A stretch of 64,000 nt of DNA from Montifringilla adamsi (lineage: Eukaryota; Chordata; Aves; Passeriformes; Passeridae). Location: assembly GCA_017590115.1 (NCBI GenBank), contig JAGGNK010013558.1:15174126-15238125 (forward strand). Reading direction: 5' to 3'. The position numbers and the translations under genes were made by a program. Every line of letters starts with the position of its first letter. Positions within the stretch are counted from its first letter, which is position 1. The notes beneath the pieces were generated by a model. It had not been told where the DNA came from. It saw only the letters and a list, made by a program, of their open reading frames with translations, and ran no database searches. This document shows positions 1-13,868 of this stretch, one piece after another.

Positions 1-1714
1 TTTCTTTCCTCAGTTACGCAATGCAGACTTCAGGCAACGTGGTTAATATGTTTGCATTAGAAATCGCTCATTCCCTCTGACTCTTTGTCTGTCTTTTCCC
101 ATTCTTTATTTTCCTTACTTTTTTTTTTTCCCCCCTGTTTAAAAAATTTTCTTTCCTGTGTATTTCTGGGCTGCTGTGAGATTTCCCTCACAATACCTCT
201 ATTGTTTCCCAGTCACATCACCACTGGCTGTAATCAACTCTGATTTCTTTTTTCTTTTTATTTCTTGCTATAACCATGAGATTTACACATGCAATGAATA
301 AACATAATCTACCCTAAGGTCATAAACAAGTTGCCTATGGAAGTGTTTATTCCTGAAGGTTTTAGATGTTGAGAACAAGAAGGAAGAACAAAGACCTTAT
401 TTTCACGTCTGAACTTATAAATTAGTGTTTGATTCCCTATGCTTGGTTTCTGTTTCATCAAATGTCTGAACCACAGTGCCTGGAACTGACACCGTTTGTG
501 TCTTTCCTGCATATGAGTCATAAAAAGACAGAATAGCAACACCTCAGGTGTGTCCAATGTTCAATGCAGTCTCAGACAAGTGGAAATTTCAGTCTCTTTG
601 GATGCCACAGCATACAGGCTGATTTGATGCCTCTCTTTGCTGATGTTTGGTACAGCTTTAAATCAATGTCTTCACCATCAGCTTTTGTAAAGCTGGTACA
701 AACTTGTCTCCAGCCTGTTCAGTCTTCTTCTGGGCCATCATTTTACCCTTTGCACTATATCTGGCATGAAAGGAAAAATAAATTTAAAAACTAAACAACC
801 ATAGGGATAAGATAATCTTCTATCTCTGGGCTCTTCCAGGATGCAATACAGAGACCATTAGTTATAAGAATGAACATTCCACCTTTTCCTGACTTTGGAT
901 AATGCTCCATGGTCTCAGCCTCAAGTTTCAGACTCCCCAGTAGCTGTGTCAACTATTGCAGTAGTTCCTGGCATCCACTTTCCCACTAACAATTGCATCA
1001 ACACCATCCACTTCTTTGCACGTATGCAACTCTAATAGCAGCCACAATGGTGTTCAGTCTCTTATGAAGTAGATCAGATCTTAAAATGGTGGCAGGGAGG
1101 TTGAAAGGCTCTTTAGTCATCAAGCTACTCAAGCAGGTGCTTTCTGAAGTAGAAAGAAAAAAGTCAAGTATTAAAAGTCAGTTGTGGAGTAAGTGCTGCG
1201 TCTCTTACTTCAGACAAAGGGAGTTTTGTAGAGTCCCATCATCTACACAAGTGAATTGGGAATTGGATATTAAAGACGAAAAACAAAGAGATATCTGTCC
1301 TGTAGCTTGGGGCACCGATCAAAACACAGCGTGGGAGGGCAGCTGAGAGGTTAACCCTTCCTGTAGCCTTCAAACTGCACTAAAAATGGCCTTTGTATGG
1401 CAGAGAATAAGCTTTACAAACCCCAAATTCATGGGTCATTGTAGTAATGAAAAGATACCCATTGAAATGGGAAATGGATCATGTTTTTGTTTCTTGCATA
1501 TAAAATTGTTTTCTGAGACTTTCAAATGACCTTCCCATGGATACTGAACTTTCCATCATTTACCAACATTCAAATGTACAAATCGTTGGCCAAAGGGACT
1601 ACCACACATGGCAAAATAGATTTCATCCATTAATTCCCTTCTCACTGAAACCTTGAGAAAGTAGCCAGATAATGTGGGTGAACATCAGATACATTTGAAA
1701 TATTGTGAAGGCTT
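1..1714. other. Intergenic or intronic sequence, nothing recognised
   Basis: I see no gene, RNA or clear repeat here. The frames at 564-794 and 1086-1346 are under 90 codons, have no recognisable domain and are not flanked by convincing splice sites. A short C/T-rich run lies near 120-135. The sequence is AT-rich and otherwise unremarkable. Confidence 0.7.
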
Positions 1715-1964
1715 GAAAAAATTGAAATTGAAATAGGGTAGATTTAGATTTTATATATGGGGGAAATTCTTTACTGTGAGAGTGGTGAGGGCCTGGCAAG
1801 GCTACCCAGAGAAACTGTGGATGCCCCATCCCTGGAAATGTCCAAGGCCTGGTTGGACAGGGCTTTGAATGCTGTAGTGGATGGTGTCTTTGCCCATGGC
1901 AGGGCTTGGAACAAGATGGTCTTTAAACTCCTTTCTAACCCAAACCATTCTATGATTGTGTGAT
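1715..1964 (+). mobile_element. CR1: CR1 LINE 3' end, sense strand
   Basis: This is a 5'-truncated CR1 non-LTR retrotransposon fragment. Seen directly: a 'gggtagatttagatt' stretch near 1736, then 'gaaattctttactgtgag' at about 1763, a 'ggtgagg' segment, 'ccatccctggaaatg', 'aaggcctggttggacagggctttga', and finally 'tttctaacccaaaccattctatgattg' at 1932-1958. This order matches the last 250 bases or so of avian CR1, which covers the end of the reverse transcriptase region and the 3' untranslated region. CR1 ends in short 8-base repeats rather than poly(A), which fits the ATTCTATG-like end here. The copy has point decay and no intact frame, so it is a dead relic. Confidence 0.94.
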
Positions 1965-4458
1965 TTAGCCCTGCAATGCGCTGACATCAAAATAAAAACC
2001 AAGTCTTTAATTTTATGAAATTCAGATACCTCATTTAATATAATAACTGGTTGCAGCTTCATATTAGAACAGTAATTAGAACAGACCCTACAAAATGGCT
2101 CCAGGATAGAGGTCCTGGGAGAGGACCCTGTACATTTGCTTTGGCTAAATTTAACTCTAATTCAGAGACCTAGATCCTCTTTGGTTTTCAGTTGAGTGCC
2201 ACATATTCCACAGTATCAGGCCATGGCTGACATGGAGGAAAAAAGACATGATAGGCTCAGATAGGCTTAAAATTCAAATTAAATATTTTTGAATCAACAC
2301 AGGTAATTTTTTAAAATTTTTATTGTTCCTTTGTGATTCCTTCTATATTTTTCTTTCTTGTGGTTCTTTCTTTCATATTTTTCCTTCTGTTCAAGTCTTT
2401 ACTGCTGCTTTCCTACGTAGGCCACAGAAAACTGTCTTCAAGGTAATTTCTATATCTTAATTTGTAGCAGTGCTTTTGACTTGAAATCTGGTCTTGTATG
2501 AAGACATCACCAGGCTTGCAAGTACTAGAAAATGAGCTCAGTATTTCCTTTACCTGTGGTTAAATACAGGTGCAAATCTCCAAACTATGCACTGAGAGAC
2601 CAATTACATCATGGTAGTGCTTCCAGTCCCCTCACTTTGCCTCCAGGTCCTTGAGAATATAAATGTAAAAGCAAGTACAGGTAAGCACTGCTCTGACAGC
2701 CCCCTGGAAACATCTGTCCATTGTCACCAAGGCACCACCTGTGGCATTCCTGTGGTTTTGGCGTGGCAGAATGCTCAGGGGTCACTGCCAGTGTATGGTC
2801 AGCTTTGGTGGAGATGGGGACCAGAGGGTGCATTGTGCAGCTGGGTATATCTCCCCACTATTTCACCTCTGTGCTGAACAATGTAATAGAAGTTTGCAGA
2901 TGAAAATGCTAAGCTGGCTGGAAGGCAATAATTCATGTTGGGTTTTATGGCACTGGCCATTTAAGATCTGTAGGAGTGTTTGAAGCAGGAACACAGCCCG
3001 TTTTCTAGTCAGTGTCCAGCTCCAGCTCTACACCAGCAGTGTCTTCCATACAGAAGAAGATTTTTGCTCCCAAGTCTGCTGTCTGGGAGGGTTGTGTCTA
3101 CCTTTGGAAGCAATGATGTGCAAAGCAAGGTACCCAGAGGAGTGATGTAACTGCATCATATTGTGTGTGATTTCTGCCTACTGCGAAAAAAGGAGAAAAA
3201 GTACACACACATATACATAACGAATTTAGTTCATGAAAGGGTGAATTCATAAGCAGCTGCATCTGGGATAAAATAAGATCTATCTTCCACTCAGTTAATA
3301 ATAACAAGACCCAGAAGTCACAAGTGGGGAGGTCATAAAGGGTTTTATAAAAACATTTCATATGCAAGTAAAATATAGCACAACACATTATTTAATTTTA
3401 TTCGTATACATTTGTTTTAATTTCTTTACCAGACCTTTTGATTAAAGTGATTCCCCTCTAAGATGGGAGCTGTTTAAACATGTAGTTCTTTGGGAAACAC
3501 AATGATAGGCAAGTGTTTGCCTGGCTTTACTGGTGTGTGTAGGGACAGGCATTTTACGCTTAACACAAGCTCAAGTTCTGCAGAAAAAGCAGGGTTTGGT
3601 GAATCAGTGTGGAGATCACCTTAGAGCCATAAAACTACTTTCCTGAATACACCTGCAGGGCCACAGACCATTACAGGATGTTGAGTAACACTGTTCATAT
3701 GTTTCTGCCTGATCCAACACTGTGGACTATGTCAGTGAAAAAAGAGTCCAAAACTATTAAGGGGTAAAAATTCAACTGAAACATGGCCTCACTCTATTGG
3801 TGAAACCTAGTAAAACTGACCTTGCAAGAAGTTGATATTACAAGAGAAAGGATTTGGTTACCTCTTGAACAGGGGTATAAAACTTGACAGGAATATCTGG
3901 GACTTTCCTCCTAAAAGCTTTCTTGGGATTTAGGAATCGGGTAATTTCTTATGGTACAAGCTCAAAACCAATCTCTTTATGACTGTTTGCTTTCTAAGAG
4001 CTCCAAACTCACAAATCTATATAGTTGCAACATATAACACACTGTATTCAGAGAGATAAGAATCCCATGGTGATGAGCATGTAGGGGATACGTAGGAGCA
4101 AAAACACATCTGAAAATGTAGGAGTGTGGTTTGTTCTTGGGATTGCAAGAATCTGTAGTGGAATATAAGCAAAATTAATAATTTAAATAGTAAAGGGGGG
4201 AAAGGCACTTTCCCACAAAAATCAGACACATGCCAGTTGTACTTTCCCAACCTAACTGAGAGGAAAAGCCCTCTTGGCTAATTCATTGCAAAGCTAATGA
4301 AAACCAGACAAGGGATTGGAACCAAAAAAGCTTTATGTTACAGGGAAAACAAAGCTTTCCAATGGAAATTATTCATTATAAAGAACTGGTTCACTGAAAT
4401 TAACAAAAAAATATGTGAGAGAAACACCATACTGAATGTGTTTTTGGTGATAACAATC
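1965..4458. other. Intergenic or intronic sequence, nothing recognised
   Basis: No gene or clear repeat. Overlapping frames on both strands at 2609-2983 reflect slightly higher GC rather than coding sequence: three overlapping plus-strand frames and one minus-strand frame are all under 90 codons. T/C-rich stretches lie near 2310-2400. Confidence 0.65.
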
Positions 4459-4515
4459 TTACATTTATATATAGCACATTTCAGCCAGATGGACTCCAAA
4501 GTGCCTCACAAGCTT
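4459..4515 (+). repeat. Probable ancient amniote SINE/LINE relic
   Basis: The segment 'acatttatatatagcacatttcagccagatggactccaaagtgcctcacaag' resembles the 'tatatagcgcttttcatcc...atctcaaagcgctttacaa' module that recurs in old amniote interspersed repeats and often sits next to MIR-like pieces. I see the module only. The flanks are too decayed to name a family or to place its ends. Confidence 0.4.
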
Positions 4516-7390
4516 TGGTACTTACACAAACGAAATGTAAAGAATCACTTTTATTCCTGTCCATTGAAATGTATCTTTGCTGGATGAATCACTTCAATTG
4601 CATAAAAAACACATTGTGTCACGCAATAGTTTATTATATAAGTAGGCAGAGAAGGTGACAAAACTTAAGTGTCCAGATTTTTCCTTAGCTAGGGCCAGTT
4701 TAAAGAGTTAACACCTCATGGGAAAAGAAAAAAAAAAATACACAACATGTTATTAATGCCTAAAGTAGCCAGAGCTGATTTTCTTAAGATGGTGTTGTCC
4801 TAAGCAAACGTGGAGCGATTGTCTCATTAACTGCCCAGTGGGAAGAACGCCTATTCCAGTCATCAATCATAATGCAGCACTTCAGGTTTTCATTAGGGAT
4901 CTCCAAAACTGCATCGTGTGCAACATATGAGCCTGGATGTGTGTAGCCACTGAAGGCATCCTGGCTGCAGTTGCTGTATGTTTAGGGAAAGCCACTCTCT
5001 GCTCTTGTCAAACTCCTCTGACAGCCTCGACACCTGAAGCACGGGGCGGTGCGGGGAGAAGCTTTCACACGGTGACCGGGAGCTCCATCTTGCAGATTTG
5101 CTTCCCCTCCCATTCCTTTATGAAAATGGATTGTCAGAGCAGCTGGTGAGACAGAAGTGTCTGCCTGTATCTCAGTGTGGCTGGTACTGTGATCCACCAC
5201 CAGTACATGCTGAACCAGGCTCCAAACGGGGAGGGGGAAGGGGGCAGTTTCATTTGCTGCCAAATCCCTTAAGCAGTTGCTTGTTTTGTCTCTCTGTCTG
5301 AGCAGATTTTTCTTTGCTTTTCTTCTTACTCCACCTGCAACATTTTCCCCCCACTCTGTTTTCTCATAAAAGGGAGGGGAGACAGGCAGACTCTTGTAGA
5401 GCGGTTTTATTTTTATTTATTTATTATTTTGGGTGCAGAAGATGCCTGCCAAGAGGAAGCCTGCAGTTACTGAGCTGCGCAGGAGGGCGGAGAGGTTGGC
5501 TGCTCTCGGCGGTTCCTGGCGCTCACAGGCTGATTGGAAACACCATGCGTGACAGTGCACAAAAACGACACTCGACAGATCGCCAAATTTCACAGTCCCA
5601 CCTCGGCACCTCCAGAGGAGCAAGGAATGCGCCCTGCTGAGGAGCTCCTCGCTCATCAGGCTGCTGCTCCATTTTTAGCAGATGTTTCCCAGCCCATCCA
5701 TACACATGTGCTGCTCTGTGTGCGTGATCTGCCTCAGGAGAAGGTCAGGCAGTGCCAGACCAATGACTGCTGGAGCCACTGAGCCTTCTGCTGCCAGTGG
5801 AGCATCCCTAGGCAAGCAGTGCCTTGCTCTCCAACCCAAAAACCAGCAAGGGACCTCAGCCCAAGACAGAAGTTCCCCCACTCTCTGCAAGCTCTGTATT
5901 AACAAGAGCTGTGAAGATAAATATCCTTCATTTGCTTTCACAAAACAGGACTGGGTTATTGCCATGTTGATCCAAGCACAGCCATCAGAGTACAAGTGGA
6001 CAGGACCAAGTCCTCGATGACTTTGGTTGACAATGTTTATGGCACAGATAAGGCCTGCCCTGGTGTGCTGTGAGGGGCTAAAGATCTGGTGCTATGTCAA
6101 ATGGTAAAGCTAATAACCATGGTAATAAAAGAGTAAAGCAGGAGAGAAGAAAAAACACATGAAGGATTTTTCCCTCATTGACATGTAAACAAATTCATTG
6201 TTGTTCGTGTTTTCAGTGAAAAGAATGGCTTTCTATTGGGAAACAAACCCAGAAAGATTGAAAACTGCCAAAGCAGAGGAGTTTTCAGCCAGATCTATTA
6301 TTTTTATATACTCACACACCTGTAGGCATGCACAGAATACAATACATTTTAAAAGAGAATTCCACATGGAGAAGTTATTATTAAATCATTTCCCAGTCAA
6401 TCATCTTCGTTCCAAACTTGGAGACTTGGTTTATGTGGTGTTCTGAGTAGCAGATGAAAGCTTTTGGTCTTCCAGTGTTTCCAATGTATCATCCCTAACA
6501 CTCTGAAAGAAATCAATAGTGGTAAAAAAAAAAAAAAAAAGGTGAAAAATAGAGAATTTTCCTGGTATGGAGAGAATTAATAAATTCACTTTGCGAGATA
6601 AATGGGATGAAAAGGATAATACAGTGTTTCCAATCCATGAGGGTCTTGTACCAATTTAAATCACACAAAGTAGGATGCACTGGCACAAAGAGTACTGATA
6701 TTAACACTTTAATGGACTTTTGTAGGGTTTTTGTTCATTTGCTAAGAATTACAGCTGGGAAGTGCAACTGATTGGTGTGGTCTGAGTTTGCAGGAGGGTA
6801 CATGTTGTCATGAAAGTACATTTAGCTTTGTATACTCTAAATCTGTGTTGTATGGATGATTGTTTTAATTTGAGGGAAGATATCACAAGGCAGATGGGAG
6901 ATAAACTGGCTTTATGTCTTGGACTCCATGACTCACAAGCATCTTTCTGGTTAAATATGTTTTGTTGATTGTGCTGGTGAGAGAATGTGGCTATAAATCG
7001 ACCACACCAAATTCCATCTGTTTAAAATTAACTTTTGAAATGGGCTTTACCTGAGCAACCAGGTACCTGCTTTCTTTTGATATTCCTACACTAGAGGGTA
7101 ACTGCTCAATTACATATTAGCTGTCTCCTAGGAACCTCTGCCTAAGCTCCCAAATATGTTTTCTGGTATCCATGGTCTGCATGAATTTTATACATCTCCT
7201 TCTCTGGGACTTTATAAGTCAGCCATAAAAGTTTGTGATGGGGTGGAACATAGTGATGTCCACAAACTCAGTCTGGAAAGATGGTTTATATAAAGTGTCA
7301 TTAAAATGGATTTGGCCATTTTTTATTTTTATTTTTCAGCAGCAAAACAGAAAAGGGGGAAGGAAGAGAGAAAACATTCAATCCTGGCTA

Positions 7391-7392
<2 letters not shown>
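4516..7392. other. Intergenic or intronic sequence with one GC-richer patch
   Basis: No supported gene. A GC-richer patch at about 5440-5680 contains scattered CpGs (for example 'ctgcgcaggagggcggag' and 'ctctcggcggttcctggcg'). It produces several overlapping open frames on both strands between 5300 and 6020, none with a domain. An A18 run lies at about 6523-6540. The rest is AT-rich and featureless. Confidence 0.6.

Positions 7393-7429
<37 letters not shown>
7393..7429. repeat. Homopolymer T run (37 T)
   Basis: An uninterrupted run of about 37 T is preceded by 'ctggctatc' and followed by 'acttctatg'. No retroposon body is recognised on the side expected for a reverse-strand poly(A) tail, so this may be a simple expansion. 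Its length in the assembly is uncertain. Confidence 0.9.
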
Positions 7430-7433
<4 letters not shown>

Positions 7434-10400
7434 CTATGATCAGTAAAAGGAAAGGGAAAGGTTTAATTTCTTTAACTGTGCATGACTCTAGAAGTAAAGG
7501 GGGGCTAAGCCCCTTTGGAAAGAGCTGAACTGCTCGTGTATTCATATTCTTAATGGCTTTTGGTAATGATTTTACTGCACAAATTGTTATGAGACTGTTA
7601 CAATGCAAATGGGATACCAGTGAGATTTTCTATCTGAAGACCCCAACCACAGACCACTGATATCACTGGAAATTCTCCTATTTAATAGATTTTGGATCAC
7701 TCTCTATGCTCATGACAATGAAGACTACTTATTACTTAGTAGCATTCATTTTGTAGGACTAGAGTAGATACTGATGTTGAAAAAGACTTTTTTTTCCCCC
7801 ACCCTGTAACACTGTCTCCTCAAGAATTGCTGCTGAACGTCCTTGAAGACATAATAGCTTCATAAACCCAGGTATGATTTTTCACAGGTAGTTCACAGGG
7901 CTGTCAGCTCCTGTGCTTTTTAATTCATAGTTTGAGGAGTCTGCCTAAAAGCCCATGCACCAGGATGCATGTGATGACAGGAACCCCCCATAAAAGTCTC
8001 CAGACATTTCAGCCGAGGACAAAGGCTTGCAGGAATAACCTGGGGACATGCTGAAGGCTGGGAAAAAAAGAGAAAAAAAAAGCAGCAGGCAAGTAAAAAG
8101 AATATATTACATTTATTGTGGGTTTTTGCTGGCGAAAAGAATACTTGTGAGTAATCCATACTCAAAATCATAGAGGATTTAGGGCAGCCAAATGCTTAGA
8201 CTGCAGACACTTTGGACCAGGCTTAGACCAGCCCTGCCATCCTGTAAGGGGCATCTGGGAGTTTCCTCAGGGCCACTTACACTGCATGTGCAATTGTCCA
8301 GCACTGCAGTCACTGCATTGAGTGAGGTCATTAAAGCTGAATTCTCTCCCGAGGCACATCTGAGACAGTGCTTGAAAGTCTCCAGAGCCTGACCTGCTGC
8401 AAAAACCTGGAGCAGCTCACCCATCCCAGCCGATCCCTGTAAAATCCCTGAGATTTAGCAACAGCCTTGTGAAAGCAGAGGAAGGAAGCAAATGGCTCTG
8501 CAGGTCACAAACTCTCTCAGCCCCATTTTCAACTAGATACAACAAAGGTGCTTTCACAAATGAAAGGTCCAGTTTGTGTAGGCTCACAGCTAAACACGTG
8601 TACAGTTATCCCAGTTTTCCTGGCATGCCACACGTTTGCAGAGGTATGGGATACGTTGGCAGCAAGTCCCACAGCACAGGGCAGTCACTGTAGGGCTTGT
8701 GCCTCAAGAGAGCTTGAAAGAGTTAAAGGCAATAATGTGCTCAGGAACGGCTTGTTTGCAGCATGGGCTGATATTTTTTTGTCAGCCTTGTGACCTGCAG
8801 GCACACACCTGGTCCAGGGTCAAGTTACAGCCAGGATCCCTGGCCCAGGGTCAGGACCTGGCTGATGATAAGAGAGGGAGGCCCTCCTTGGCAAAAGCCA
8901 TCACTTAAAGAAACAAGAGAATATTAAGGAATATTAGATGTCGCTCCGTCTTCCTTTAGGGTTCATTTCCCTTCCTTTAATTATCACAAAAGGTAAACAC
9001 TAAATATTCCAGGGAGTCACGGTCAGGGGAAACTCCACGAACTGCACATTCATTATGGCCTGGCTGTGAAAGCACCAGGATAAAAAGAGAAGTTGGTGGG
9101 CTGCTCTTATTAAACTTCACTTAGCTACTGTTAATTATGAACCTAGATTGAGACTGAACAGCTCTAGACTGAACATTTCAGCTCTCCCCTACTGCAGCAT
9201 CATTTAAAAACTGTAAGAAAATGTCAGTGAGAAGAGACCATCTGTTTTCTGAGTGGAAGCCCACAGAAGGAAGAAAGAAAGGAAAAAAGAAGAAACAATG
9301 CATGTATAAACCTTCAGCTAATGCTTATCTTTGGAGGGAATTGGAGAGAATTGAGGAATATTTATGCAAATCGTAAATGATAGTTATTAACTATATATAC
9401 TTTTACCAATACTATTTTACTTATTTCACAGGCAGGTAAGGCAAAGCACACGAAAAATTAAATACTTTAATTGTAATCACCAAACAATCAGATATTGAAT
9501 ACTGATGCTCTTTCTTATGTTCTAACCACTAAACACAACTGCCAGAGATGTTCCAAAGTGCTTAATAAATTGTGCCCAGGGGGTTATTTTCCTATGACTG
9601 AAATGCAGCTGGACTGAAAGGCTGCTGTCACTCTGCACAGACTTAGCTCTGTAAAATGGGGTGCTGCCAAAGGAACTCATAGGGGAAATTTTCGGTACAG
9701 TTGGCAAGGTGTGATTACAGGCTCTGGATTAGTGCCAGGATCTAATGCAGACCTAACACCCTCCTTCCTGGAAAAAGTGTGGGCTCTTTAATAGCCCTTG
9801 GTTTTATGTTTCACCTGCACATAAGTGAGTGGCACCAATGGGAGATGGAGGCAGCTACAGTGCTGTGAGCACCATTAAATCTTCCTCAGAGCTGAAGCGT
9901 TTCGTAGTGATCAGTATTAGCCATTGACCTGATTTGTCAGCCTATCAAACGGGAACCACGTTCCTGGAATTACCCTTCTCTCTTCATTCCCCGAAAATAT
10001 TTCACAGCAAAGATTAGTCTGTACCACACTTGCTTGAGTGTCCTGGTGCACATGGACAAATCCACACTGGGCATTAGGCTTTGTCTTTAGTTTGTGTGAG
10101 GTTGGGTTTTTTAAATTTATTTTACTTTTTGGTCATTGGGTGTGTCTTGGACAGCTGAGGCTCAGAAAGTCCACCTTCCTAGAAGGCATGAGATGTGATA
10201 CTGTCTAGTTAAAAATGTCCACTTTGGAAAGACAATGTGACTTTAAATCTCTCTTGGCCCTTTGTAATAAATGTTATAGTTTAAGCAAGCAATGTCTTTC
10301 CATTAAAACTATAAACTTCACTAGAATAATTAAGACTGATTTAAAGTAAAATTAAATTTGACATGTGGCAGGTGAAGCAGTGCTATTAATTTCGACTGCA

Positions 10401-11339
10401 TATTTGGCAACAATATTAAGGAAAAATGGGGGCATGGGTAAAAAAGGGCAGAGCTGTAAGTCCTTTCAGGCTCTTGGTCAAGTTGAGGGTGGAGAATGAA
10501 GCATATTTCAACTCTCTCTGGGCTGTCATTTTCCTTAGAAGTAGCAGACAAGGCCTTGTGTCTATTCTTGACTGTTATCTGCAATATACTTCATCCAACG
10601 GAAAAGGGGAAGAGTGGAAATGAATATTTCAAAAGTTGTCCCTCCTTTGGCCTCTCCATTTTCACCCTTTATTTATAGATTCAGTATATTTTTTGCTTAC
10701 TAATTCTATAATTTCTAAGCTGCCCACCTTTGAAATTCCTGTGGAAGGAACTTGTCTGTTCCTTGCCATTATTTGACAGGAGGCACTTTTCTTATTCTGG
10801 TTTTGTATGTAGGCAACAATGACAAACCCCTTCTAAACTGCCTGTGGCAATGAAATTGCATGCTAAGGGCCACTCTGGGATCCAGTCCACTTTCAGGCTG
10901 ATTTCTGATTTCAAATAAAATTCCAGCTGAATCCTAAACCTGAGTAAGACCAGCCTGATCTAGTGCCCAGATCTAGTGGAGACTAGTTTGGGTGCGAGCC
11001 TACATTGCATCCTCCACTGAGATTATCAAAAAGGTCTCGTTATTATAGTCATCAACCATCTCATTTCCTGCCAAGGAATATTGGCGTGAACCCTCTCCAG
11101 AGTCCATCAGTGCCCTTGATCCTGAGAAATTACTGTTGAGAAATAGAAATAATTATGTTCTCCTCCTCCAACCCAGATGTGGTATCCATATCTTGACAGC
11201 TTTTCCTGTCCAACGTCAGCCAAGGGAGTGAAACACAAGTACCCAGGGAAGGATTTCCTTTTTTGAAATCAATAAATTCTAATTGCCAATCATGCAAATA
11301 AATATGCCTTGCTGGAGCAATGTTATAGTCCACTAGGAC
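7430..11339. other. Intergenic or intronic sequence, nothing recognised
   Basis: No gene or firm repeat. Frames at 8179-8908 overlap on both strands and are short. The interval 9020-9460 is AT-rich with 'ttaattatgaac'-type homeodomain-like motifs, but this is not distinctive. GC content rises slightly around 8200-8900. Confidence 0.6.
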
Positions 11340-11740
11340 CAAATGGCATTAACTCATTGAGGAAACTTCATCTTCTGATTGCAGATTGAAGTGAATGAAA
11401 ATGTCTTTTAGGAGACTCTGCCACCCTGGTTCTGGTGACTGAATTCTAATTACATACATATTACTTTTACATTGCTTATTAATGACAAACATATCAACCT
11501 TTCTACCGGAAAGTGAACTAAAAATCCAATTTGACTAAAGAATTGCAAATGCATCGTGTAAAAGACTGCACAAAAAACAAACCAGATGTTCCAAGCTGCA
11601 TTGAGAGAGCTTTACAGAGCAGCTGGGAGAATTTTTTTTTCATCAGCCATTGGTAAAAGATATACATTGCCATCAAGCAAACTGCTTCCATTTTTAATAC
11701 TCATATAATTGGTTTACTCCTGTAACCAATGCAATATTAA
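11340..11740. promoter_or_regulatory. Possible conserved non-coding block (AT-rich)
   Basis: The block has even AT-rich composition, no repeat-like decay that I can see, and a concentration of short motifs resembling developmental factor sites: 'ctaattacat', 'cttattaatgac', 'attgcaaatgcat' (POU-like), and CCAAT/ATTGG pairs near 11650 and 11720. This is a texture-based inference without any alignment, so it is weak. Confidence 0.2.
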
Positions 11741-11974
11741 GTGAAAAGGGAGGGGTGAAAGAAAACAATGATAGTGGTCAAAGTTTAGAAAGGTCATGGG
11801 GTTTGTGGATGGAGAGGAGAGTGGAGGAGGATAGAGGTTATTTTTCCCCATAAAGCTTTCTTATTTACTGCAAGGTTGTGAAATTTGGAAAAAAATTCTA
11901 ATAAAATTTATTGCCAGGGGTTGTAAGAAGATCATACCTTGGTTCTATTTTCAGCTCCAAACAGATTATAGGAC

Positions 11975-12130
11975 AATGGAGCATAAATGGAAATTAAAAC
12001 AGATTTAGAACAGACGTTAGGAAGCACTTTTTCACATCGAGGATAATAAATGTGTGGAATGGCCTATCAGGCAAGGTTGTAAAGGCAAAGACACTGGGAT
12101 CATTCACGCAACAACTTGGGAAATAGCACA
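11975..12130 (+). mobile_element. Old L3/CR1-like LINE relic, sense strand
   Basis: The string 'acgttaggaagcactttttcacatcgaggataataaatgtgtggaatggcctatcaggcaaggttgtaaaggcaaag' follows the conserved end of the reverse transcriptase region of L3/CR1-clade LINEs. The usual order there is 'aggaag..ttttt.ca', 'agggt..ta.a..tggaat', then 'gaggcaa.gac'. The fragment is heavily decayed with no open frame through it. The ends are approximate. It could belong to an old CR1 subfamily rather than L3. Confidence 0.65.
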
Positions 12131-13767
12131 CTAAAATGGAATGAGTCTGGATGGTGAGGCGGCCTCTGTTTAGATTTCTGGGTTGCTTCAACACTGCAGG
12201 TTCCCTTCCTTTCCTTTCCTTTTCAAATGACAATTTAATCTATGATTTGTTGGGGTTTTTTTGGGCAGGTCTGTCAACTGCTTTTCCCATGATGTGGAAG
12301 AGCACTCTTAATTCCCATGTCACCTACTTTGGTCGCTTATGATGGGGAATGCAAGAGAAGAAAACTCATCTTGGGAAGCCAGTCCTGCCTCTTACAAGGC
12401 CTTGAGCACAAAGTGGATGCTTTTCTTTCCCACTTTGAGAGTGAATAGATCCACCATCCCCTCAGATTCCTGGAGGAGAACGTGCTAGCCTTATCCCACC
12501 ACATCTATCCCTCTCCATGAGACTGCCTCTAATGGCCAACCCAGTAGAGTAGCTCATCTCTGCTCATGCTGAGTATTCTTGTATTAATTTAAAGATACTC
12601 CAGGAATCCTTTCATCTAATGGAGAGCTTCTGGGAAGATGCATAATCCCCAAGCACTTTCCAGCACAGCCTTTCTAACATGGACGGGTCTCTATGTACTC
12701 GTCCATACCTAAACCACATCAATTTAGGCTAAAAGGATGGAGTGGCTTGCTTGAGTGCCTCATTTCATAGTGTATCCCCACTTTATCTCACTATTCATGC
12801 TCTCCACAAGGGTCTCAGAGTAAAAGTGTGGATCTAGTGGGAAGGAGAAGACAGATATTGAGTCACAGATCAATCACTTAGTGCTCACCTTCTCCTTTTC
12901 CCTCCTTGGGTCACCTGCATCTGTAGCTCTGTCCTCCAAGATTCCCTTGAATGTTTCTAAAGCTAAGACTCTCTCTCTGCCTTTCTCAAAGAGACACAAG
13001 ATTTGGCAAAGAGTCAACAAAGCTCAAAACTTTGAGGTGCTCATCTAAGCCCATGATGGTGAAGCCTTTGAGGATTGTGTGTGAGAGAGGTGAATTCAGA
13101 CGTTTAAAAATTGACCAATACCTATCCAAATTATCTCATTTCTTGTTGTTTCCCAGAAATGAGTGGGCAAATCACCTGGCTTGTTCTGCAGTGCTCTCAG
13201 TCTGGGTAATAAATGGAATTTCTCAAACAAAATTACAGCTCATAAACACAAACACTGCAGCCTCCATTTCCTACACAAGCCTGCTGAGCCTTTGGGGCAC
13301 TTGCCTGGGCTGAAGATGTGGGAAGTCAAGGTAAAGGGGCATTGAAAACTCTGGAAAGTTCACCAAATCTGGCCATGATGGAGAGCAGCTGTCAGGATCT
13401 AGTTTGAAAAACCTCACCTTGACTGCTGTGACAGGTGAGTGTAGATGCCACCTCTGTGTGAATACCAGAGTTCTCCAGCAGCATTACAACAACAGCTGGT
13501 TTCAACTGCCTTGGGCAAGGTTCTTAAGCAGAATTAAATATTTCTGCAGGGATGCACCCAGAGAGTGAGGCCTCATAAGACAGCACAAGTTACCAGACAT
13601 GAAGTGACAACCCAGAGAGTCATAGCCTGGGACACTCATGTCCATTATTGTCTGCATGCACTCCAATAGCATATCCTAGCCAAGGATTTCCACATGCTTT
13701 GAAACATAAATTATCTTGACAAAGCTTCTCTGAAGGAGATAAAACTTACACGAGAAGAAGGTCAGAG
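12131..13767. other. Intergenic or intronic sequence, nothing recognised
   Basis: The 120-codon frame at 12951-13313 has no recognisable domain or splice context and is overlapped by another plus-strand frame. No repeat family is recognised. Confidence 0.6.
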
Positions 13768-13868
13768 CCAGAGAGACTGAGGGATTTGCTCAGGGTCACA
13801 GGACTGGTGAGTCAGTTGGTTGTGGAGCAATTACAGAAATCCTCCTTTGCAGCCTGTGCACTAAACAT
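13768..13868 (-). mobile_element. MIR/CORE-SINE relic, antisense
   Basis: On the plus strand, 'agagagactgagggatttgctcagggtcacaggactggtgagtcag' followed by 'aaatcctcctttgcagcctgtgcactaa' matches the reverse complement of a MIR-type SINE. The expected pattern is 'gaggcacagagag..aagt..cttgcccaaggtcacac' followed by 'caggagtcctgactcc..gtgctctaacc'. Both modules are present in the right order and spacing, so the strand call is fairly firm although family-level naming is from memory. Confidence 0.62.
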